DNA of 64,000 nucleotides from Allorhizobium sonneratiae (GTDB taxonomy: Bacteria > Pseudomonadota > Alphaproteobacteria > Rhizobiales > Rhizobiaceae), in assembly GCF_023700755.1 (NCBI RefSeq), contig NZ_JAMKOJ010000012.1:35492-99491 (forward strand). Direction: 5' to 3'. The translations under genes and the position numbers were made by a program. Position 1 is the stretch's first letter. Each line of letters starts with the position of its first letter. Positions 46,623-57,509 of the stretch are shown here, piece by piece. The notes beneath the pieces are model-generated. The model had not been told where the DNA came from, did not search any database, and worked only from the letters and a program-made list of their open reading frames with translations.

Positions 46623-47504
46623 TCAACGCGCCTCAAGCAGACGGCAAATCTCTTCAAGCTGTTCAAGTGTTTTATAGCTGATGCGAATTTGTCCGCCACT
46701 GGCCTTGTGATTGATCGACACATCCAGGCCAAGACGGTCCGACAGACTGCGCTCAAGCGCGATCGTGTCTGAATCTTTCGTCGATGCAGCAGACGCGGGC
46801 TTTGCTGCTCCTAGGCCCTTGATATCGTTTTGCGCCAAACGTTCCGCATCGCGAACCGAAAGCCCTTTGGATACGATCTGCCTTGCCAATCCGACTGGGT
46901 CGGATGTTGAAACCAGCGCCCTGGCATGACCAGCGGAAAGCGAACCATCCGCCAGCATATCGCGGACAGGATCAGGCAATTTCAACAAACGCAGGCTGTT
47001 GGCAACATGGCTCCGGCTCTTGCCGATGATCTCACCCAGATCGTTCTGAGTGTACTCATATTCCGCGATCAGCTGTTCATAGCCCATCGCCTCTTCGAGG
47101 GGGTTAAGGTCGGCCCGCTGAACGTTTTCGACAATCGCAAGTTCCAAGGCCATACGATCGTCGACATCGCGAACAATCACAGGAACGTCGACCAGACCAG
47201 CCAGTTGGGCAGCACGCCAGCGCCGCTCCCCGGCAATAATTTCATAGCGCTCGGTTCCAACAGTCCGAACGACAATCGGCTGAACAATGCCATGCTGACG
47301 GATAGACCCCGCCAATTCCTGCAACACGGTCTCATCGAAATAGCGTCGCGGATTGCGCGGATTGCGGCTGACAAATTCTATCGGAATCATCCGATCAGGC
47401 GCGACAGCTGGACGGGCCGTTTCCGGCTGCAAAGGCTGATCCATCTCACCAATCAAGGCAGCAAGCCCGCGACCTAAACGCCTTTTCGATACATCATCAT
47501 TCAT
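46623..47504 (-). CDS. parB: Chromosome partitioning protein ParB
   Basis: Binds parS and spreads to form the segregation complex. 293 residues from ATG 47504 (AAAAGGAA upstream). It begins KRRLGRGLAALIGEM, then the CTPase/ParB core with NPRNPRRYFDE, ERRWRAAQLAG (the GERR box) and the helix-turn-helix EIIGKSRSHVANSLRLLKLP. The C-terminal dimerisation end is LEQLEEICRLLEA. Forms the parAB pair, although a 201 bp gap separates it from parA, so it may have its own promoter. Confidence 0.97.
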   Translation of the reverse strand: MNDDVSKRRLGRGLAALIGEMDQPLQPETARPAVAPDRMIPIEFVSRNPRNPRRYFDETVLQELAGSIRQHGIVQPIVVRTVGTERYEIIAGERRWRAAQLAGLVDVPVIVRDVDDRMALELAIVENVQRADLNPLEEAMGYEQLIAEYEYTQNDLGEIIGKSRSHVANSLRLLKLPDPVRDMLADGSLSAGHARALVSTSDPVGLARQIVSKGLSVRDAERLAQNDIKGLGAAKPASAASTKDSDTIALERSLSDRLGLDVSINHKASGGQIRISYKTLEQLEEICRLLEAR

Positions 47505-47705
47505 GACGATTCCTTTTCGTTTGCGTCTCTCCAAAGGTCATAGCCGGACCATAAGAAGACAAACGACCTTTCAACCATTGCGGATAATCTTTACCGAGAT
47601 AATGACAGCATCCCGCTCAACACGATGGTAAAACATAAACCAGCCAGCATGAGCAGCGTTAATCCTGTCGGTTACCATCATCCCATCAGAGCAAACTGCA
47701 AGATA

Positions 47706-48500
47706 TCAGGCCGCTTTACGCTGACGCTCTCTCTGAATGACTTCAGACGCCAACTGCAAATAAGCCTGACTGCCCGCGCATTTCAGATCATAGAGAATAG
47801 CCGGCTTACCATAAGACGGCGCTTCAGAGACCCTAACATTGCGAGGGATCAGCGTATGATAGACCTTATCTCCCAGATGGGTGCGAACATCTGTGACCAC
47901 CTGCTGCGCAAGATTATTGCGGGAATCGAACATGGTCAGGACAATACCCTGAATATCAAGGTTCGGATTGACGCTGCGACGAACCTGGCTGATGGTTTCC
48001 AGCAGCTGACTCAACCCTTCCAGGGCAAAAAATTCGCACTGCAGCGGCACCAGTACTGAATGGGCCGCCGTCATCGCATTCATTGTCAGCAAATTGAAAG
48101 AGGGTGGGCAATCCACCAGAACATAAGAATAGCTGAGCGCTTCACTCTTGCTCAAGGCATTCTTCAAACGAAACACCCGATCGGATCTCTGCGCGATTTC
48201 CATTTCAAGACCAAGCAGATCAAGAGTTGACGGAACGATCGACAGATTCGGCACCGCCGTTTCAACCGCTGTCTCTGCAACGGTATGGCTTCCAATCAAC
48301 AAATCATAGGAGGAAAGCTTGCGATCACGCCGCTCAATCCCAAGCCCGGTACTGGCATTGCCCTGTGGATCAAGATCAACAATCAGCACACGTTCGCCAA
48401 TGGCAGCCAGGGCCGTTGCCAGATTGATTGCCGTTGTGGTTTTGCCAACACCACCTTTTTGATTGGCTATGGTTATAATCCGGTTCTTCCCGTCAGCCAT
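47706..48500 (-). CDS. parA: Chromosome partitioning ATPase ParA
   Basis: Walker ATPase of the ParA/Soj family, 264 residues. The deviant Walker A box is KGGVGKTTTAIN (in ITIANQKGGVGKTT), Walker A' is VDLDPQGNAST, and Walker B-type sequence is YVLVDCPPSFNLLT. It drives ParB-parS complexes to the cell poles. It follows rsmG by 18 bp, so mnmG-rsmG-parA is one transcription unit as in Caulobacter and rhizobia. Confidence 0.97.
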   Translation of the reverse strand: MADGKNRIITIANQKGGVGKTTTAINLATALAAIGERVLIVDLDPQGNASTGLGIERRDRKLSSYDLLIGSHTVAETAVETAVPNLSIVPSTLDLLGLEMEIAQRSDRVFRLKNALSKSEALSYSYVLVDCPPSFNLLTMNAMTAAHSVLVPLQCEFFALEGLSQLLETISQVRRSVNPNLDIQGIVLTMFDSRNNLAQQVVTDVRTHLGDKVYHTLIPRNVRVSEAPSYGKPAILYDLKCAGSQAYLQLASEVIQRERQRKAA

Positions 48501-48518
48501 GAGGTCACCCGATTGATC

Positions 48519-49169
48519 CTAATTGAGCGTTTCCAGATGGCTCAGTTCCAAAATCACCGAGTCTTCATCAAGCACGCTCTGGTGTAATACCAGATCAAAC
48601 CGCCAGCGGTCACGTGCTTTTGCCAGCTCTGCCGCGTAATCCCGCCCTTTATGCAGAAGAAACTTAAGATTTGCGTTTTTCTCCACCCATGGAAACCCGA
48701 ACTCGAGCAGCTTATCCAACTCAGCGAGCGCCCGAGCCGATATCAAATCCGGAGCAGGAAGGGTTTGAACGGCCTCTTCTATGCGAATGCTATGAACCTT
48801 GCCACGCGCACCTGTCTGCAACAACGCCATTCGCAGAAAGCCCGCCTTCTTGTGATTGCTTTCAACCAGATCGACCCAACCGCTAGAGGTCTCGTGAAGC
48901 AGAATGGCCGTTACCACACCCGGAAATCCACCACCACTGCCCAGATCGATCCATTGCTTTGGCTCTGGTGACAGTTTGAAAATCTGGACACTATCAACGA
49001 TATGGCGTTCCCAAATCTGCGATTGCGTTGAAGCGGCGACAAGATTGATCGTTTTTGACCACTTCTCAAACAGTTCAACAAAGGCGCAAAGCCTGTCAAA
49101 GGTTTCACGTGAAACACGCAAACCGGTCAGCGATTCGAGATGACGCGCAGACATTGAATCAGCTGGCAT
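48519..49169 (-). CDS. rsmG: 16S rRNA (guanine-N7) methyltransferase
   Basis: Methylates G527 of 16S rRNA. 216 residues with a Rossmann SAM-binding motif [14 protein letters not shown] and the N-terminal helix segment [19 protein letters not shown]. It overlaps the 3' end of mnmG by 11 bp. A parS site is embedded in its early codons (49101-49116), encoding the VSRET portion. Confidence 0.95.
   Translation of the reverse strand: MPADSMSARHLESLTGLRVSRETFDRLCAFVELFEKWSKTINLVAASTQSQIWERHIVDSVQIFKLSPEPKQWIDLGSGGGFPGVVTAILLHETSSGWVDLVESNHKKAGFLRMALLQTGARGKVHSIRIEEAVQTLPAPDLISARALAELDKLLEFGFPWVEKNANLKFLLHKGRDYAAELAKARDRWRFDLVLHQSVLDEDSVILELSHLETLN
49101..49116. promoter_or_regulatory. parS site 2, inside rsmG
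   Basis: GGTTTCACGTGAAACA contains the perfect 14 bp core GTTTCACGTGAAAC of the ParB-binding consensus. It is the best match of the four in the window and lies about 1.6 kb from parB. Confidence 0.88.
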
Positions 49170-51027
49170 TACGATAGGATCCTTTGCTCAAAGTTGCGAT
49201 CAACAGAGAAATGGCTGCCGGTGTCATTCCATCAATTCTGCTTGCCTGCGCCAAGGTCTCCGGCTGGGCTGCAGTCAGTTTTTGCTTCAACTCATTCGAC
49301 AGGCCGGGGAGAAGAGAAAAATCGAAATCTTGAGGAATGATCCGGTTTTCCTCCCGCTGGGTCGCAGCAATGTCAGCATTCTGACGCTCCATATAAACCG
49401 CATAGGTGGCATGGATTTCAGCAGCTTCACCTATCTTGTTATCGAGAGAGGAAAGATCAGGCCAGACAGATGCCAGTGTCTGAAGGGTAATATCCGGATA
49501 AGCCAGAAGCTCCATGGCCGAACGACGTCGTCCATCGAGATTGACCGTAATCCCGGCTGAGCGCGCTTCATTGGGAGTGAGTGTACGCTCCTGTATAAGC
49601 TGCAAGGTCTGCTCGAGTCCTTGACGGAAGGCGAGAAATTTTTCCTGCCGCTGTGAAGAAATGCAGCCCAGTTCCTGTCCAAGCGGCGTAAGTCGTAGAT
49701 CAGCATTATCGGCTCGCAACGACAGGCGGAATTCGGCGCGCGAGGTAAACATGCGGTAAGGCTCAGCCACACCACGGCTCGTCAGGTCATCAATCATGAC
49801 GCCGATATAAGACTGCGACCGGCTGAAGATCACCGGTTCCTGTCCGGCAGCCCGACGCGCCGCATTAAGACCCGCGACCAGACCTTGCGCGCCGGCTTCT
49901 TCATAACCGGTTGTGCCATTGATCTGCCCGGCAAGATATAAGCCGGTTAACGTCTTCAGTTCCAATGTCTGGCGCAGTTCACGCGGATCAACATGATCAT
50001 ATTCAATCGCATAGGCGCTTTGTAGAATGGTGACATCTTCAAGGCCTGGAAGCGTGCGGACAAAAGCATCCTGAACATCTTCTGGCAGTGAGGTCGAAAT
50101 TCCGTTCGGATAAACCGTGTGATCATCCAAACCCTCAGGCTCCAGAAACACCTGATGCCCATCCCGATCACCAAAGCGCATGATCTTATCTTCGATCGAC
50201 GGGCAATAGCGAGGACCAACGCCCTCAATCTGTCCGGAATACATAGCCGACAAATGAATATTATCACGAATGATCCTGTGTGTGGCATCCGTCGTCCGGG
50301 TAATCCCGCATTCGATCTGCGGGGTGGTAATACTGTCCGTCATGAAGGAAAAGGGCACCGGATCGTCATCGGCAGCCTGCATCTCCAGACGATCCCAATG
50401 AATGGTTCGTCCATCAAGCCTGGCCGGTGTCCCGGTTTTCAACCGGCCAAGACGCAGACCGAGACGCGCCAGTGTTTCGCTCAAGCCCAAAGACGGTGCT
50501 TCACCGACCCGCCCAGCCGGGATTTTTTTCTGGCCAATATGGATCAGGCCACGTAGAAAAGTCCCGGTGGTCAAAACCACTGAGCGGCTATGCAATTCAC
50601 GGCCATCCGCAAGAACGACACCTGAAACCACTCCATCACGAAGAGTCAGATCGAAGGCATCACCTTCAATGACGGTCAGATTATCAAGGCTTTCAATCTG
50701 GTTCTGCACCGCTTCACGATAAAGACGACGGTCAGCCTGCGTGCGAGGTCCACGCACAGCCGGACCTTTCTTGCGATTGAGCAGACGAAACTGGATGCCG
50801 GCGGCGTCTGCGCACTCACCCATCAAGCCACCCAATGCATCAATCTCACGTACGAGATGACCTTTGCCCAGACCACCAATGGCTGGATTGCAGGACATGA
50901 CACCAATCGTCTCGCGTTTATGCGTGACCAGAGCGGTTTTTGCCCCCAATCGCGCAGAAGCAGCAGCGGCTTCTGTGCCGGCATGACCACCCCCGATCAC
51001 GATCACATCGAAACTATTTCCTATCAT
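49159..51027 (-). CDS. mnmG: tRNA uridine-34 carboxymethylaminomethyl synthase, FAD subunit
   Basis: With MnmE installs the cmnm5 group on wobble U34. 622 residues. The FAD site is [20 protein letters not shown]; also [24 protein letters not shown] and the late [20 protein letters not shown] motif are present. The start [13 protein letters not shown] at 51027 is standard; an upstream extension runs through a parS-like site and is not coding by similarity. Operon with mnmE upstream and rsmG downstream. Confidence 0.97.
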   Translation of the reverse strand: MIGNSFDVIVIGGGHAGTEAAAASARLGAKTALVTHKRETIGVMSCNPAIGGLGKGHLVREIDALGGLMGECADAAGIQFRLLNRKKGPAVRGPRTQADRRLYREAVQNQIESLDNLTVIEGDAFDLTLRDGVVSGVVLADGRELHSRSVVLTTGTFLRGLIHIGQKKIPAGRVGEAPSLGLSETLARLGLRLGRLKTGTPARLDGRTIHWDRLEMQAADDDPVPFSFMTDSITTPQIECGITRTTDATHRIIRDNIHLSAMYSGQIEGVGPRYCPSIEDKIMRFGDRDGHQVFLEPEGLDDHTVYPNGISTSLPEDVQDAFVRTLPGLEDVTILQSAYAIEYDHVDPRELRQTLELKTLTGLYLAGQINGTTGYEEAGAQGLVAGLNAARRAAGQEPVIFSRSQSYIGVMIDDLTSRGVAEPYRMFTSRAEFRLSLRADNADLRLTPLGQELGCISSQRQEKFLAFRQGLEQTLQLIQERTLTPNEARSAGITVNLDGRRRSAMELLAYPDITLQTLASVWPDLSSLDNKIGEAAEIHATYAVYMERQNADIAATQREENRIIPQDFDFSLLPGLSNELKQKLTAAQPETLAQASRIDGMTPAAISLLIATLSKGSYRNAS

Positions 51028-51045
51028 GGTCCTGTCACTCACCTG

Positions 51046-51061
51046 TGTTTCACGTGAATCA
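51046..51061. promoter_or_regulatory. parS-like site 3, between mnmE and mnmG
   Basis: TGTTTCACGTGAATCA differs from the ParB-binding consensus at one base. It lies in the short spacer before the mnmG start and overlaps the last codons of mnmE by sharing bases 51059-51061. Confidence 0.75.
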
Positions 51062-52375
51062 TTTTCCGATGCAGAATTCCGAGAAGATTTTACCCAGCAA
51101 CATTTCTGTATCGATGCGACCAATCAACCGGCTGAGGTGATCGGCTGCAGCACGCAATTCATCTGCCCGGATTTCCAAAGGCAAGTGGGCTTGCATGGAT
51201 GCTTCCAGATGACCCAGAGCATGACGCAAACATTCCCTTTGCCGTAATCGACTCGGGATAACCGAAGCAGAAAGATCCAGACGCTTGCGCAACTCCAGCA
51301 GCAGCAAGGATCGAACCTCATCAAGATCTGCATCGTTGCTGGTGCAGATGGTCAAGCTGTATGCTTCATCCGACTTGCCCGGCACAAGATCCTTTTTCGT
51401 TCCGATCTTTAGTACCGGAGCAGTCTCATGCGATAGGGCAGATGAAAAATCGCCGCCAGTCATATCCTGCAGGTAAAGCACAAGATCGGCCTCTTCGACG
51501 GTTTTAAGAGCGCGTCGAATGCCCTCTCGTTCGACAATCTCATCCGTCTCTCGCAATCCGGCCGTGTCATACAGCCGAACGGCATAACCTTCAAGATCAA
51601 GATCGCAATGAAGAACATCCCGCGTCGTGCCAGCTATATTGGTCACGATGGCAATATCGCGCCGGGCAAGCCCATTCATCAGGCTGGACTTTCCGGCATT
51701 CGGCGCCCCTGCAATGACGACTTTGAAGCCGTCCCGAATAATCTCACCGCTCTTTTCACCCGCCAGCGATTGCTGAAGAGACTGGCGGAGCTTATCCACC
51801 TCCTGCCAGATCTGGTTGGAAACAGAGCCAGGAACATCTGACTCATCAGCAAAATCAAGTTCAGCCTCGATCATTGCCCGCGCATGCAGCAGAGATTTAC
51901 GCCAGCCATCATACAGGGCCGACGCATGTCCACTGGCCTGTTCAATGGCCTGTCGTCTCTGCATTTCCGTTTCAGCCGCCAAGAGATCCGCCAGGCCCTC
52001 AATCTCGATCAGATCGAGCTTGCCATTTTCAAACGCACGGCGGGAAAACTCTCCAGCCTCGGCAAGACGGCATTCCGGAAAGGATGCGAGTTCATCCAGC
52101 AAGGCTGAAACCACAGCGCGGCTGCCATGAACATGAAATTCCGCACAATCTTCACCCGTAAAAGAAGCTGGACCGGGAAAAACGATAACCAAGCCGCTAT
52201 CCAGAACCTGTCCATTGCTCAAATGGATGGTCCGCAAGCTAGCCTGTCGTGGTTTTGGCAAAGAGCCACAGAGTTTTGCCACCACGGTTTCCATCCTCGG
52301 TCCGGAAAGACGAATGACCGCTACCCCAGAAGGAAGGGAACCGGTTGAAAGAGCAAAAATTGTTCTGTTATCCAT
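51059..52375 (-). CDS. mnmE: tRNA modification GTPase MnmE
   Basis: GTPase partner of MnmG, 438 residues from ATG 52375. The N-terminal folate-binding domain begins [20 protein letters not shown]. The inserted G domain has [25 protein letters not shown] and GTKKDL. The C-terminal CIGK is the conserved catalytic tail. An earlier ATG at 52384 is too close to the AGG box, so 52375 is preferred. Confidence 0.96.
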   Translation of the reverse strand: MDNRTIFALSTGSLPSGVAVIRLSGPRMETVVAKLCGSLPKPRQASLRTIHLSNGQVLDSGLVIVFPGPASFTGEDCAEFHVHGSRAVVSALLDELASFPECRLAEAGEFSRRAFENGKLDLIEIEGLADLLAAETEMQRRQAIEQASGHASALYDGWRKSLLHARAMIEAELDFADESDVPGSVSNQIWQEVDKLRQSLQQSLAGEKSGEIIRDGFKVVIAGAPNAGKSSLMNGLARRDIAIVTNIAGTTRDVLHCDLDLEGYAVRLYDTAGLRETDEIVEREGIRRALKTVEEADLVLYLQDMTGGDFSSALSHETAPVLKIGTKKDLVPGKSDEAYSLTICTSNDADLDEVRSLLLLELRKRLDLSASVIPSRLRQRECLRHALGHLEASMQAHLPLEIRADELRAAADHLSRLIGRIDTEMLLGKIFSEFCIGK

Positions 52376-52480
52376 GCCAACCATGCCTGTCTTTTGATCG
52401 GTGCAAATTTTATCCGGCAGTGAAAAGCCTCTTTTCCCATGCAGCACGACATGGAAAGCCTGGCTGTCCCACTGGATAAT

Positions 52481-52512
52481 AAAAAGCCTCCGACTGAACC
52501 AAGTCGGAGGCT
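52481..52512 (-). terminator. Intrinsic terminator of rho
   Basis: On the minus strand AGCCTCCGACT, a TGGTTC loop and AGTCGGAGGCT are followed by TTTTTA. It sits 30 bp after the rho stop codon. Confidence 0.85.
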
Positions 52513-52541
52513 GGATAGAATCCGGCTAATTTCTGCAAAAA

Positions 52542-53807
52542 TCAGGTGTTCATCGACTCGAAGAAATCGGAATTGTTTTTCGTCTGCTTCAATTTGTCAT
52601 TCAGGAATTCGATGGCATCCGTAGTGCCCATCGGAGCCAGAATACGACGCAGAACAAAGATCTTCTGCAGGTCCTGACGCGGCACAAGCAGATCTTCCTT
52701 ACGCGTTCCGGATTTGAGAATATCCATCGCCGGGAAGATGCGCTTATCCGCAACCTTGCGGTCGAGTACGATTTCCGAGTTGCCGGTACCCTTGAATTCT
52801 TCAAAGATCACTTCGTCCATGCGGCTGCCGGTATCGATCAGAGCTGTTGCGATGATCGTCAACGAACCGCCTTCCTCGATATTACGCGCGGCACCGAAGA
52901 AGCGCTTCGGACGCTGCAACGCGTTGGCATCCACACCACCGGTCAAAACCTTACCGGAAGACGGCACAACAGTGTTGTAAGCACGGCCCAGACGCGTGAT
53001 CGAATCCAGCAGGATCACCACATCACGTCCGTGCTCCACAAGACGCTTGGCTTTTTCGATCACCATCTCGGCAACCTGAACATGGCGGACAGCCGGTTCA
53101 TCGAAAGTGGACGATACAACTTCGCCACGAACGGACCGTTGCATATCGGTCACTTCTTCCGGCCGCTCATCGATGAGCAGAACGATGAGATAGCATTCTG
53201 GATGATTGGCAGTGATTGAATGGGCAATATTCTGTAGCAGCACGGTTTTACCAGTGCGCGGCGGCGCAACGATCAGGCCGCGTTGGCCTTTACCAAGCGG
53301 AGCAACCAGATCGATGACACGCGCGGAGAGATCCTTTGAAGTTGGGACGTCCAGTTCCATCTTGAACCGCTCATTCGGATAAAGCGGCGTCAGATTGTCG
53401 AAATGAACCTTGTGGCGGATCTTTTCCGGGTCTTCGAAATTGATCGTATTGACTTTGAGCAGGGCGAAATAACGCTCACCCTCCTTCGGTCCGCGGATAG
53501 GGCCTTCGACCGTATCGCCGGTTTTCAGAGAAAAGCGACGGATCTGGGAGGGCGAGATATAAATATCGTCAGGCCCGGGGAGGTAATTGGCATTAGCAGA
53601 ACGCAGAAAACCAAAACCGTCCTGCAAGACTTCGACGACACCTTCCCCGATGATTTCAATGTCCTGACTGGCCAACATCTTCAGTATGGCAAACATCAGT
53701 TCCTGTTTGCGCATGGTGCTGGCATTTTCAACTTCCAGCGACTCCGCAAAAGCCAGAAGATCGGTTGGCGATTTGCTTTTGAGTTCTTGTAGCTTCATTT
53801 CAGCCAT
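52542..53807 (-). CDS. rho: Transcription termination factor Rho
   Basis: Hexameric RNA-dependent ATPase of 421 residues. The N-terminal Rho-N helical part is [20 protein letters not shown], and the cold-shock-like RNA-binding fold is [22 protein letters not shown]. The P-loop [12 protein letters not shown], the Walker B-type [16 protein letters not shown] and the secondary-site [15 protein letters not shown] are all present. Confidence 0.98.
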   Translation of the reverse strand: MAEMKLQELKSKSPTDLLAFAESLEVENASTMRKQELMFAILKMLASQDIEIIGEGVVEVLQDGFGFLRSANANYLPGPDDIYISPSQIRRFSLKTGDTVEGPIRGPKEGERYFALLKVNTINFEDPEKIRHKVHFDNLTPLYPNERFKMELDVPTSKDLSARVIDLVAPLGKGQRGLIVAPPRTGKTVLLQNIAHSITANHPECYLIVLLIDERPEEVTDMQRSVRGEVVSSTFDEPAVRHVQVAEMVIEKAKRLVEHGRDVVILLDSITRLGRAYNTVVPSSGKVLTGGVDANALQRPKRFFGAARNIEEGGSLTIIATALIDTGSRMDEVIFEEFKGTGNSEIVLDRKVADKRIFPAMDILKSGTRKEDLLVPRQDLQKIFVLRRILAPMGTTDAIEFLNDKLKQTKNNSDFFESMNT

Positions 53808-54023
53808 AAAAGGACCATTATATCTGTGTGGGGAGGGGCGCGCTAAAATCGGGCATCATCGAATTACTCGACGATGAAATCTGAATGCATGAACGCCATG
53901 GAAGGTGATCGGAAAATAGCGATTCGCTTTCCTCCCCGCAAGAGGGGATATGAAACATCAGCACATTATTCGCAGAATGTCCCTGTAAATGCCGAAAATC
54001 TGATGAATGTCAGGAATAATTCG

Positions 54024-54563
54024 TCAGAAAGGCTTCACGATCACCAGAATGACAATAGCAATCATCAGAACGGTCGGGATTTCGTTCATCAAGCGCCAGT
54101 AGCCGGGGCTGCGCAGATAGTTGCCTTTGGCGAAGGCACGGGCAGCACGGGCGAAATATTCGTTGACAAAGGTTAAAGCCAGCACTGCGGCCAGCTTGGC
54201 ATGCAGCCATCCGCCCTGAAAGCGGAAGATAGTCCAGGCAAGATAAAGACCCAGCAGCCAGGAAATCGCCATGGCCGGACGCATGATGGCATTCATCAGC
54301 CGCCGCTCCATCACGGCGAAAGTTTCCGCCTGGCTTGAGCCTTTCGGTGCATCGAAATGATAGATGAACAGCCGTGGCATATAGAGCAGCCCTGCCATCC
54401 AGGAGATCACCGCAATCACATGCAGTGCCTTGATCCAGGGATAGGCCTGACCGGGATCGATGTTCATCAACACAACAACCACGGCCAGAAAGACGATCAG
54501 TGCCGTGATAGCCCGTTGTGTGGCTTTTTTACCAGCGCTTTCGCTGCTTTGCTTTTCCGTCAT
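54024..54563 (-). CDS. hemJ: Protoporphyrinogen IX oxidase HemJ
   Basis: Membrane heme-binding enzyme that oxidises protoporphyrinogen IX, replacing HemG or HemY in many alphaproteobacteria. 179 residues, with four to five membrane segments. PWIKALHVIAVISWMAGLLYMPRLF carries the conserved His, and MRPAMAISWLLG and the end IPTVLMIAIVILVIVKPF are typical. It starts at the hemE stop: GTG at 54569 overlaps the TGA and ATG follows at 54563; the ATG is used here. It pairs with hemE functionally. Confidence 0.92.
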   Translation of the reverse strand: MTEKQSSESAGKKATQRAITALIVFLAVVVVLMNIDPGQAYPWIKALHVIAVISWMAGLLYMPRLFIYHFDAPKGSSQAETFAVMERRLMNAIMRPAMAISWLLGLYLAWTIFRFQGGWLHAKLAAVLALTFVNEYFARAARAFAKGNYLRSPGYWRLMNEIPTVLMIAIVILVIVKPF

Positions 54564-54565
54564 GA

Positions 54566-55612
54566 TCACACTCTTTCACGGATATGGCTTTCACGGATAT
54601 GGCGGACCAGTTCGCTGACCGTTTCAGGCTTGGCCTGTGGCGTGATGCCATGGCCGAGATTGAAGATCAGCGGGCCCTGACCCAGAACATCAAGGATGCG
54701 ATCAATACCGTCTTTGAGTGCCTGTCCTCCGGCAACGACCCGCATGGGATCGAGATTGCCCTGTACCGGGCCTTCCTTCTGCAAATCACGGGCAAAGGAG
54801 AGGGGTACGCTCCAGTCAAGCCCAATGGCGTCGGCGGCGGTCTTGTGGCGATAATCCTTCAGCAGCAGACCCGCTCCCTTGGCAAAGGCGATAATCTTCG
54901 CCTCAGGCTTTTCCTGTCTGATCCTGGCAATGATCCGGCGTACAGGTTCAATGCAGAAGGCTTCAAACTCCTCCTCGCCCAGAACACCCGCCCAGGAATC
55001 AAAAATCTGTACGGCATCCGCACCTGCATTCAGCTGGGCCAGCAGATATTCAGCTGAAAGATCGGCCAGAATGTGGAGCAGACGCCGAAAGGCCTGCGGT
55101 TCCCGATAGGCAAAGAGGCGGGCAGGGGCCTGATCCGGCGTGCCGTGACCGGCAATCATATAGGTCGCCACCGTCCAGGGCGCACCACAGAACCCCAGAA
55201 GTGTCGTTTCCTCAGGCAATTCCTGCCTCAGGCGCCGCACGGTTTCGATCACCGGATCGAGATGCGGAAAAATCGGTTTGCCATCGAGACAGCTGATGTC
55301 TTCAACTGCAATCGGCGTCATCTCAGGGCCAGTGCCTTCGGTGAAATGAACACCCCGGTTGAGAGCATCGGGAATGACCAGGATGTCTGAAAACAGAATG
55401 GCTGCATCAAAGCCATAGCGGCGGATCGGCTGCAATGTGACTTCGGTTGCCAGATCCGGCGTGTAACAGAGATCGAGAAAGCTCCCTGCCTTTTCTCGCG
55501 TCTGTCTGTATTCCGGCAGATAGCGGCCTGCCTGACGCATCAGCCAGATCGGGGGAGGGCTGAAGCTTTCGCCGTTCAGGACATTCATCACTTTGCGCAG
55601 GGGTGCACTCAC
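54566..55612 (-). CDS. hemE: Uroporphyrinogen decarboxylase
   Basis: Decarboxylates uroporphyrinogen III to coproporphyrinogen III. 348 residues. The signature [18 protein letters not shown] with the catalytic Arg is near the N-terminus; [33 protein letters not shown] and the C-terminal [14 protein letters not shown] are present. A GTG at 55612 fits homologues; an ATG at 55588 is possible. hemE is the classic gene flanking the chromosomal origin in alphaproteobacteria. Confidence 0.97.
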   Translation of the reverse strand: MSAPLRKVMNVLNGESFSPPPIWLMRQAGRYLPEYRQTREKAGSFLDLCYTPDLATEVTLQPIRRYGFDAAILFSDILVIPDALNRGVHFTEGTGPEMTPIAVEDISCLDGKPIFPHLDPVIETVRRLRQELPEETTLLGFCGAPWTVATYMIAGHGTPDQAPARLFAYREPQAFRRLLHILADLSAEYLLAQLNAGADAVQIFDSWAGVLGEEEFEAFCIEPVRRIIARIRQEKPEAKIIAFAKGAGLLLKDYRHKTAADAIGLDWSVPLSFARDLQKEGPVQGNLDPMRVVAGGQALKDGIDRILDVLGQGPLIFNLGHGITPQAKPETVSELVRHIRESHIRERV

Positions 55613-56014
55613 GAGGGATCTCTTTCAAATCTTAAAAGATAAGGAATCTGTTTTTTGATTCTTAGACTCTGTGATTATCGGGACTTCAAGCCGTTCCACA
55701 TGTTTTTGACAGCTCAAAGCAGGACGGTAAAGGCTATCGTCCGTTTCAACAAGGACTGCGAAGACAGAGGATAAATCTTAAAAAAATGATGTAAAACAAC
55801 ATATTAATGGCAGATTTTTTCTCTTCTCTTCTGTGGACAAGTTTTGAATCATGGATTGGATTTACAAAGATTAATCAATTATGCACAGGCTTGGCTTGTC
55901 TGTCTCCCGTCAGGCTTGTTGTGTGGAAAAAGAGGTGGTTTTCCTCTTGCCGTTTCCACAGTCGGGCGGCTTGCTCGGTTTCTACCGGCTTATCAACATC
56001 AGGGTCAGGATAGC
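55613..56014. other. Candidate chromosomal replication origin (oriC)
   Basis: 402 bp, AT-rich, gene-free, between hemE and ppsR, the location of oriC in Sinorhizobium and, next to hemE, in Caulobacter. DnaA-box-like 9-mers: TTATGCACA at 55879 (exact TTATNCACA); TTATCAACA at 55990, TTGTCCACA (complement of 55832-55840) and TTTTCCACA (complement of 55922-55930), each one mismatch from TTATCCACA; weaker ones at 55692 and 55952. An AT-rich stretch (55770-55820) could be the unwinding element. Confidence 0.75.
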
Positions 56015-56836
56015 GTGGAGAACAAAAAAAACTTCTTTCATTTGCATTTGATATCTGACTCGACCGGCGAGACCTTGATCTCGGCAGGCAGGGCCGTCAC
56101 CGTGCAGTTTGAAAAATCGATGGCGATCGAGCATGTCTATCCGCTGATCAGAAACCGCAAACAGGCTGAGGCTGTGCTTCAGGCGGTGGATCGTGAACCT
56201 GGCATTGTTCTTTATACGATTGTCGATCCGGAACTGGCCGGTTTTCTGGATGAGAGATGCAAGGAGATCGGTGTCCCGTCAGTCAATGTGCTGGAGCCGA
56301 TCATGATGACCTTTCAGACCTATCTTGGGCCTCTTTCACGCCGGCGGGTGGGTGCGCAACATGTGATGAATGCCGGATATTTTGCCCGGATCGAAGCGCT
56401 CAACTACACCATGGACCACGATGACGGACAGATGGCCGAGGATTATGACGAGGCCGATGTGGTTCTTGTCGGTATCAGCCGCACCTCGAAAACACCGACG
56501 AGCATTTATCTGGCCAATCGCGGTATCAAGACGGCCAATATTCCGATTGTCACCGGTGTTCCTTTGCCGGAGGCTTTGCTTGAGGCAAAGAAGCCTTTGA
56601 TCGTTGGCTTGATTGCCACTTCCAACCGGATTTCCGATGTGCGCGGTCATCGTGAACTGGGGGTGACCAGCGGTTTCGATCCGAGCGGTTATACCGACCG
56701 GGCCAGCATTGCCGAGGAACTGAAATATGCCCGCGCATTGTGTGCGCGCTATAACTGGCCGGTGATCGACGTCACCCGCCGGTCGATTGAAGAGACAGCC
56801 GCGGCAATCATTGCCCTGCGCGCCAAGCTGGGTTAG
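56015..56836 (+). CDS. ppsR: Pyruvate,phosphate dikinase regulatory protein (DUF299 kinase/pyrophosphorylase)
   Basis: Phosphorylates and dephosphorylates pyruvate phosphate dikinase or PEP synthetase. 273 residues. It begins [20 protein letters not shown], and the nucleotide-binding loop is [12 protein letters not shown]. The start is a GTG at 56015 with AGGA upstream, matching the [11 protein letters not shown] beginning of homologues; the long upstream frame runs through the DnaA-box region and is not coding. First gene of the rightward run from the origin. Confidence 0.94.
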   Translation: MENKKNFFHLHLISDSTGETLISAGRAVTVQFEKSMAIEHVYPLIRNRKQAEAVLQAVDREPGIVLYTIVDPELAGFLDERCKEIGVPSVNVLEPIMMTFQTYLGPLSRRRVGAQHVMNAGYFARIEALNYTMDHDDGQMAEDYDEADVVLVGISRTSKTPTSIYLANRGIKTANIPIVTGVPLPEALLEAKKPLIVGLIATSNRISDVRGHRELGVTSGFDPSGYTDRASIAEELKYARALCARYNWPVIDVTRRSIEETAAAIIALRAKLG

Positions 56837-56909
56837 GGATTCGCGACATATAGCGACGGATGTTCTCTCGCCATCCTCGTTCATCCTGATCGATCCATAG
56901 AGAATTGCC

Positions 56910-57509
56910 ATGACAACGCCCATCATTCTGGCCTCCACCAGTCCTTTCCGCCGTCAATTGCTGGAACAGGCCGGTTTGAGTTTCACTACAGCCGCTCCTG
57001 ATATTGATGAAAGAGAGATCGAGGGGCGGGCGGAAAACGAAAGCCTCAAGCCTTTTGAGCTTTCTGCCCTGCTGGCCCAGGAAAAAGCCCTGGCTGTCTC
57101 CCGTCGGTTTCCCGAAGCGCTGGTGATTGGCGGCGATCAGGTCATGGCGCTTGGCGATCGTGTGTTTCATAAACCCGCCAATCGCTCTGCTGCCCGGGAC
57201 CATCTTATCAGCCTGCGCGGTATGACCCATTCCCTGTTGAGCGGTTTGGCACTGGCAAAGGGAGGCACGGTTCTCTGGCAGCATCTCGCACGCGCCGATC
57301 TCACCATGCGCCCGTTCAGCGATGACTTTCTCGAAACCTATCTCGACAGGGCCGGTGAGCGGATTTTCAAAAGTGTCGGCGGTTACCAGATCGAAGGTCT
57401 GGGCATCCAGCTATTTTCCGCGGTGAATGGCGATTATTTCACCATTGTCGGTGTTCCACTTCTGCCGCTTCTGGAGGAATTGAGGCGTATGGGAGAGATT
57501 GATGGCTGA
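56910..57509 (+). CDS. Maf-like nucleotide pyrophosphatase
   Basis: A 199-residue house-cleaning NTP pyrophosphatase. It starts with [18 protein letters not shown] and has [17 protein letters not shown] and the conserved [13 protein letters not shown]. Family members hydrolyse modified or canonical NTPs. It overlaps the aroE start by eight bases; maf-aroE-coaE-dnaQ is a coupled operon in the Rhizobiales. Confidence 0.93.
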   Translation: MTTPIILASTSPFRRQLLEQAGLSFTTAAPDIDEREIEGRAENESLKPFELSALLAQEKALAVSRRFPEALVIGGDQVMALGDRVFHKPANRSAARDHLISLRGMTHSLLSGLALAKGGTVLWQHLARADLTMRPFSDDFLETYLDRAGERIFKSVGGYQIEGLGIQLFSAVNGDYFTIVGVPLLPLLEELRRMGEIDG

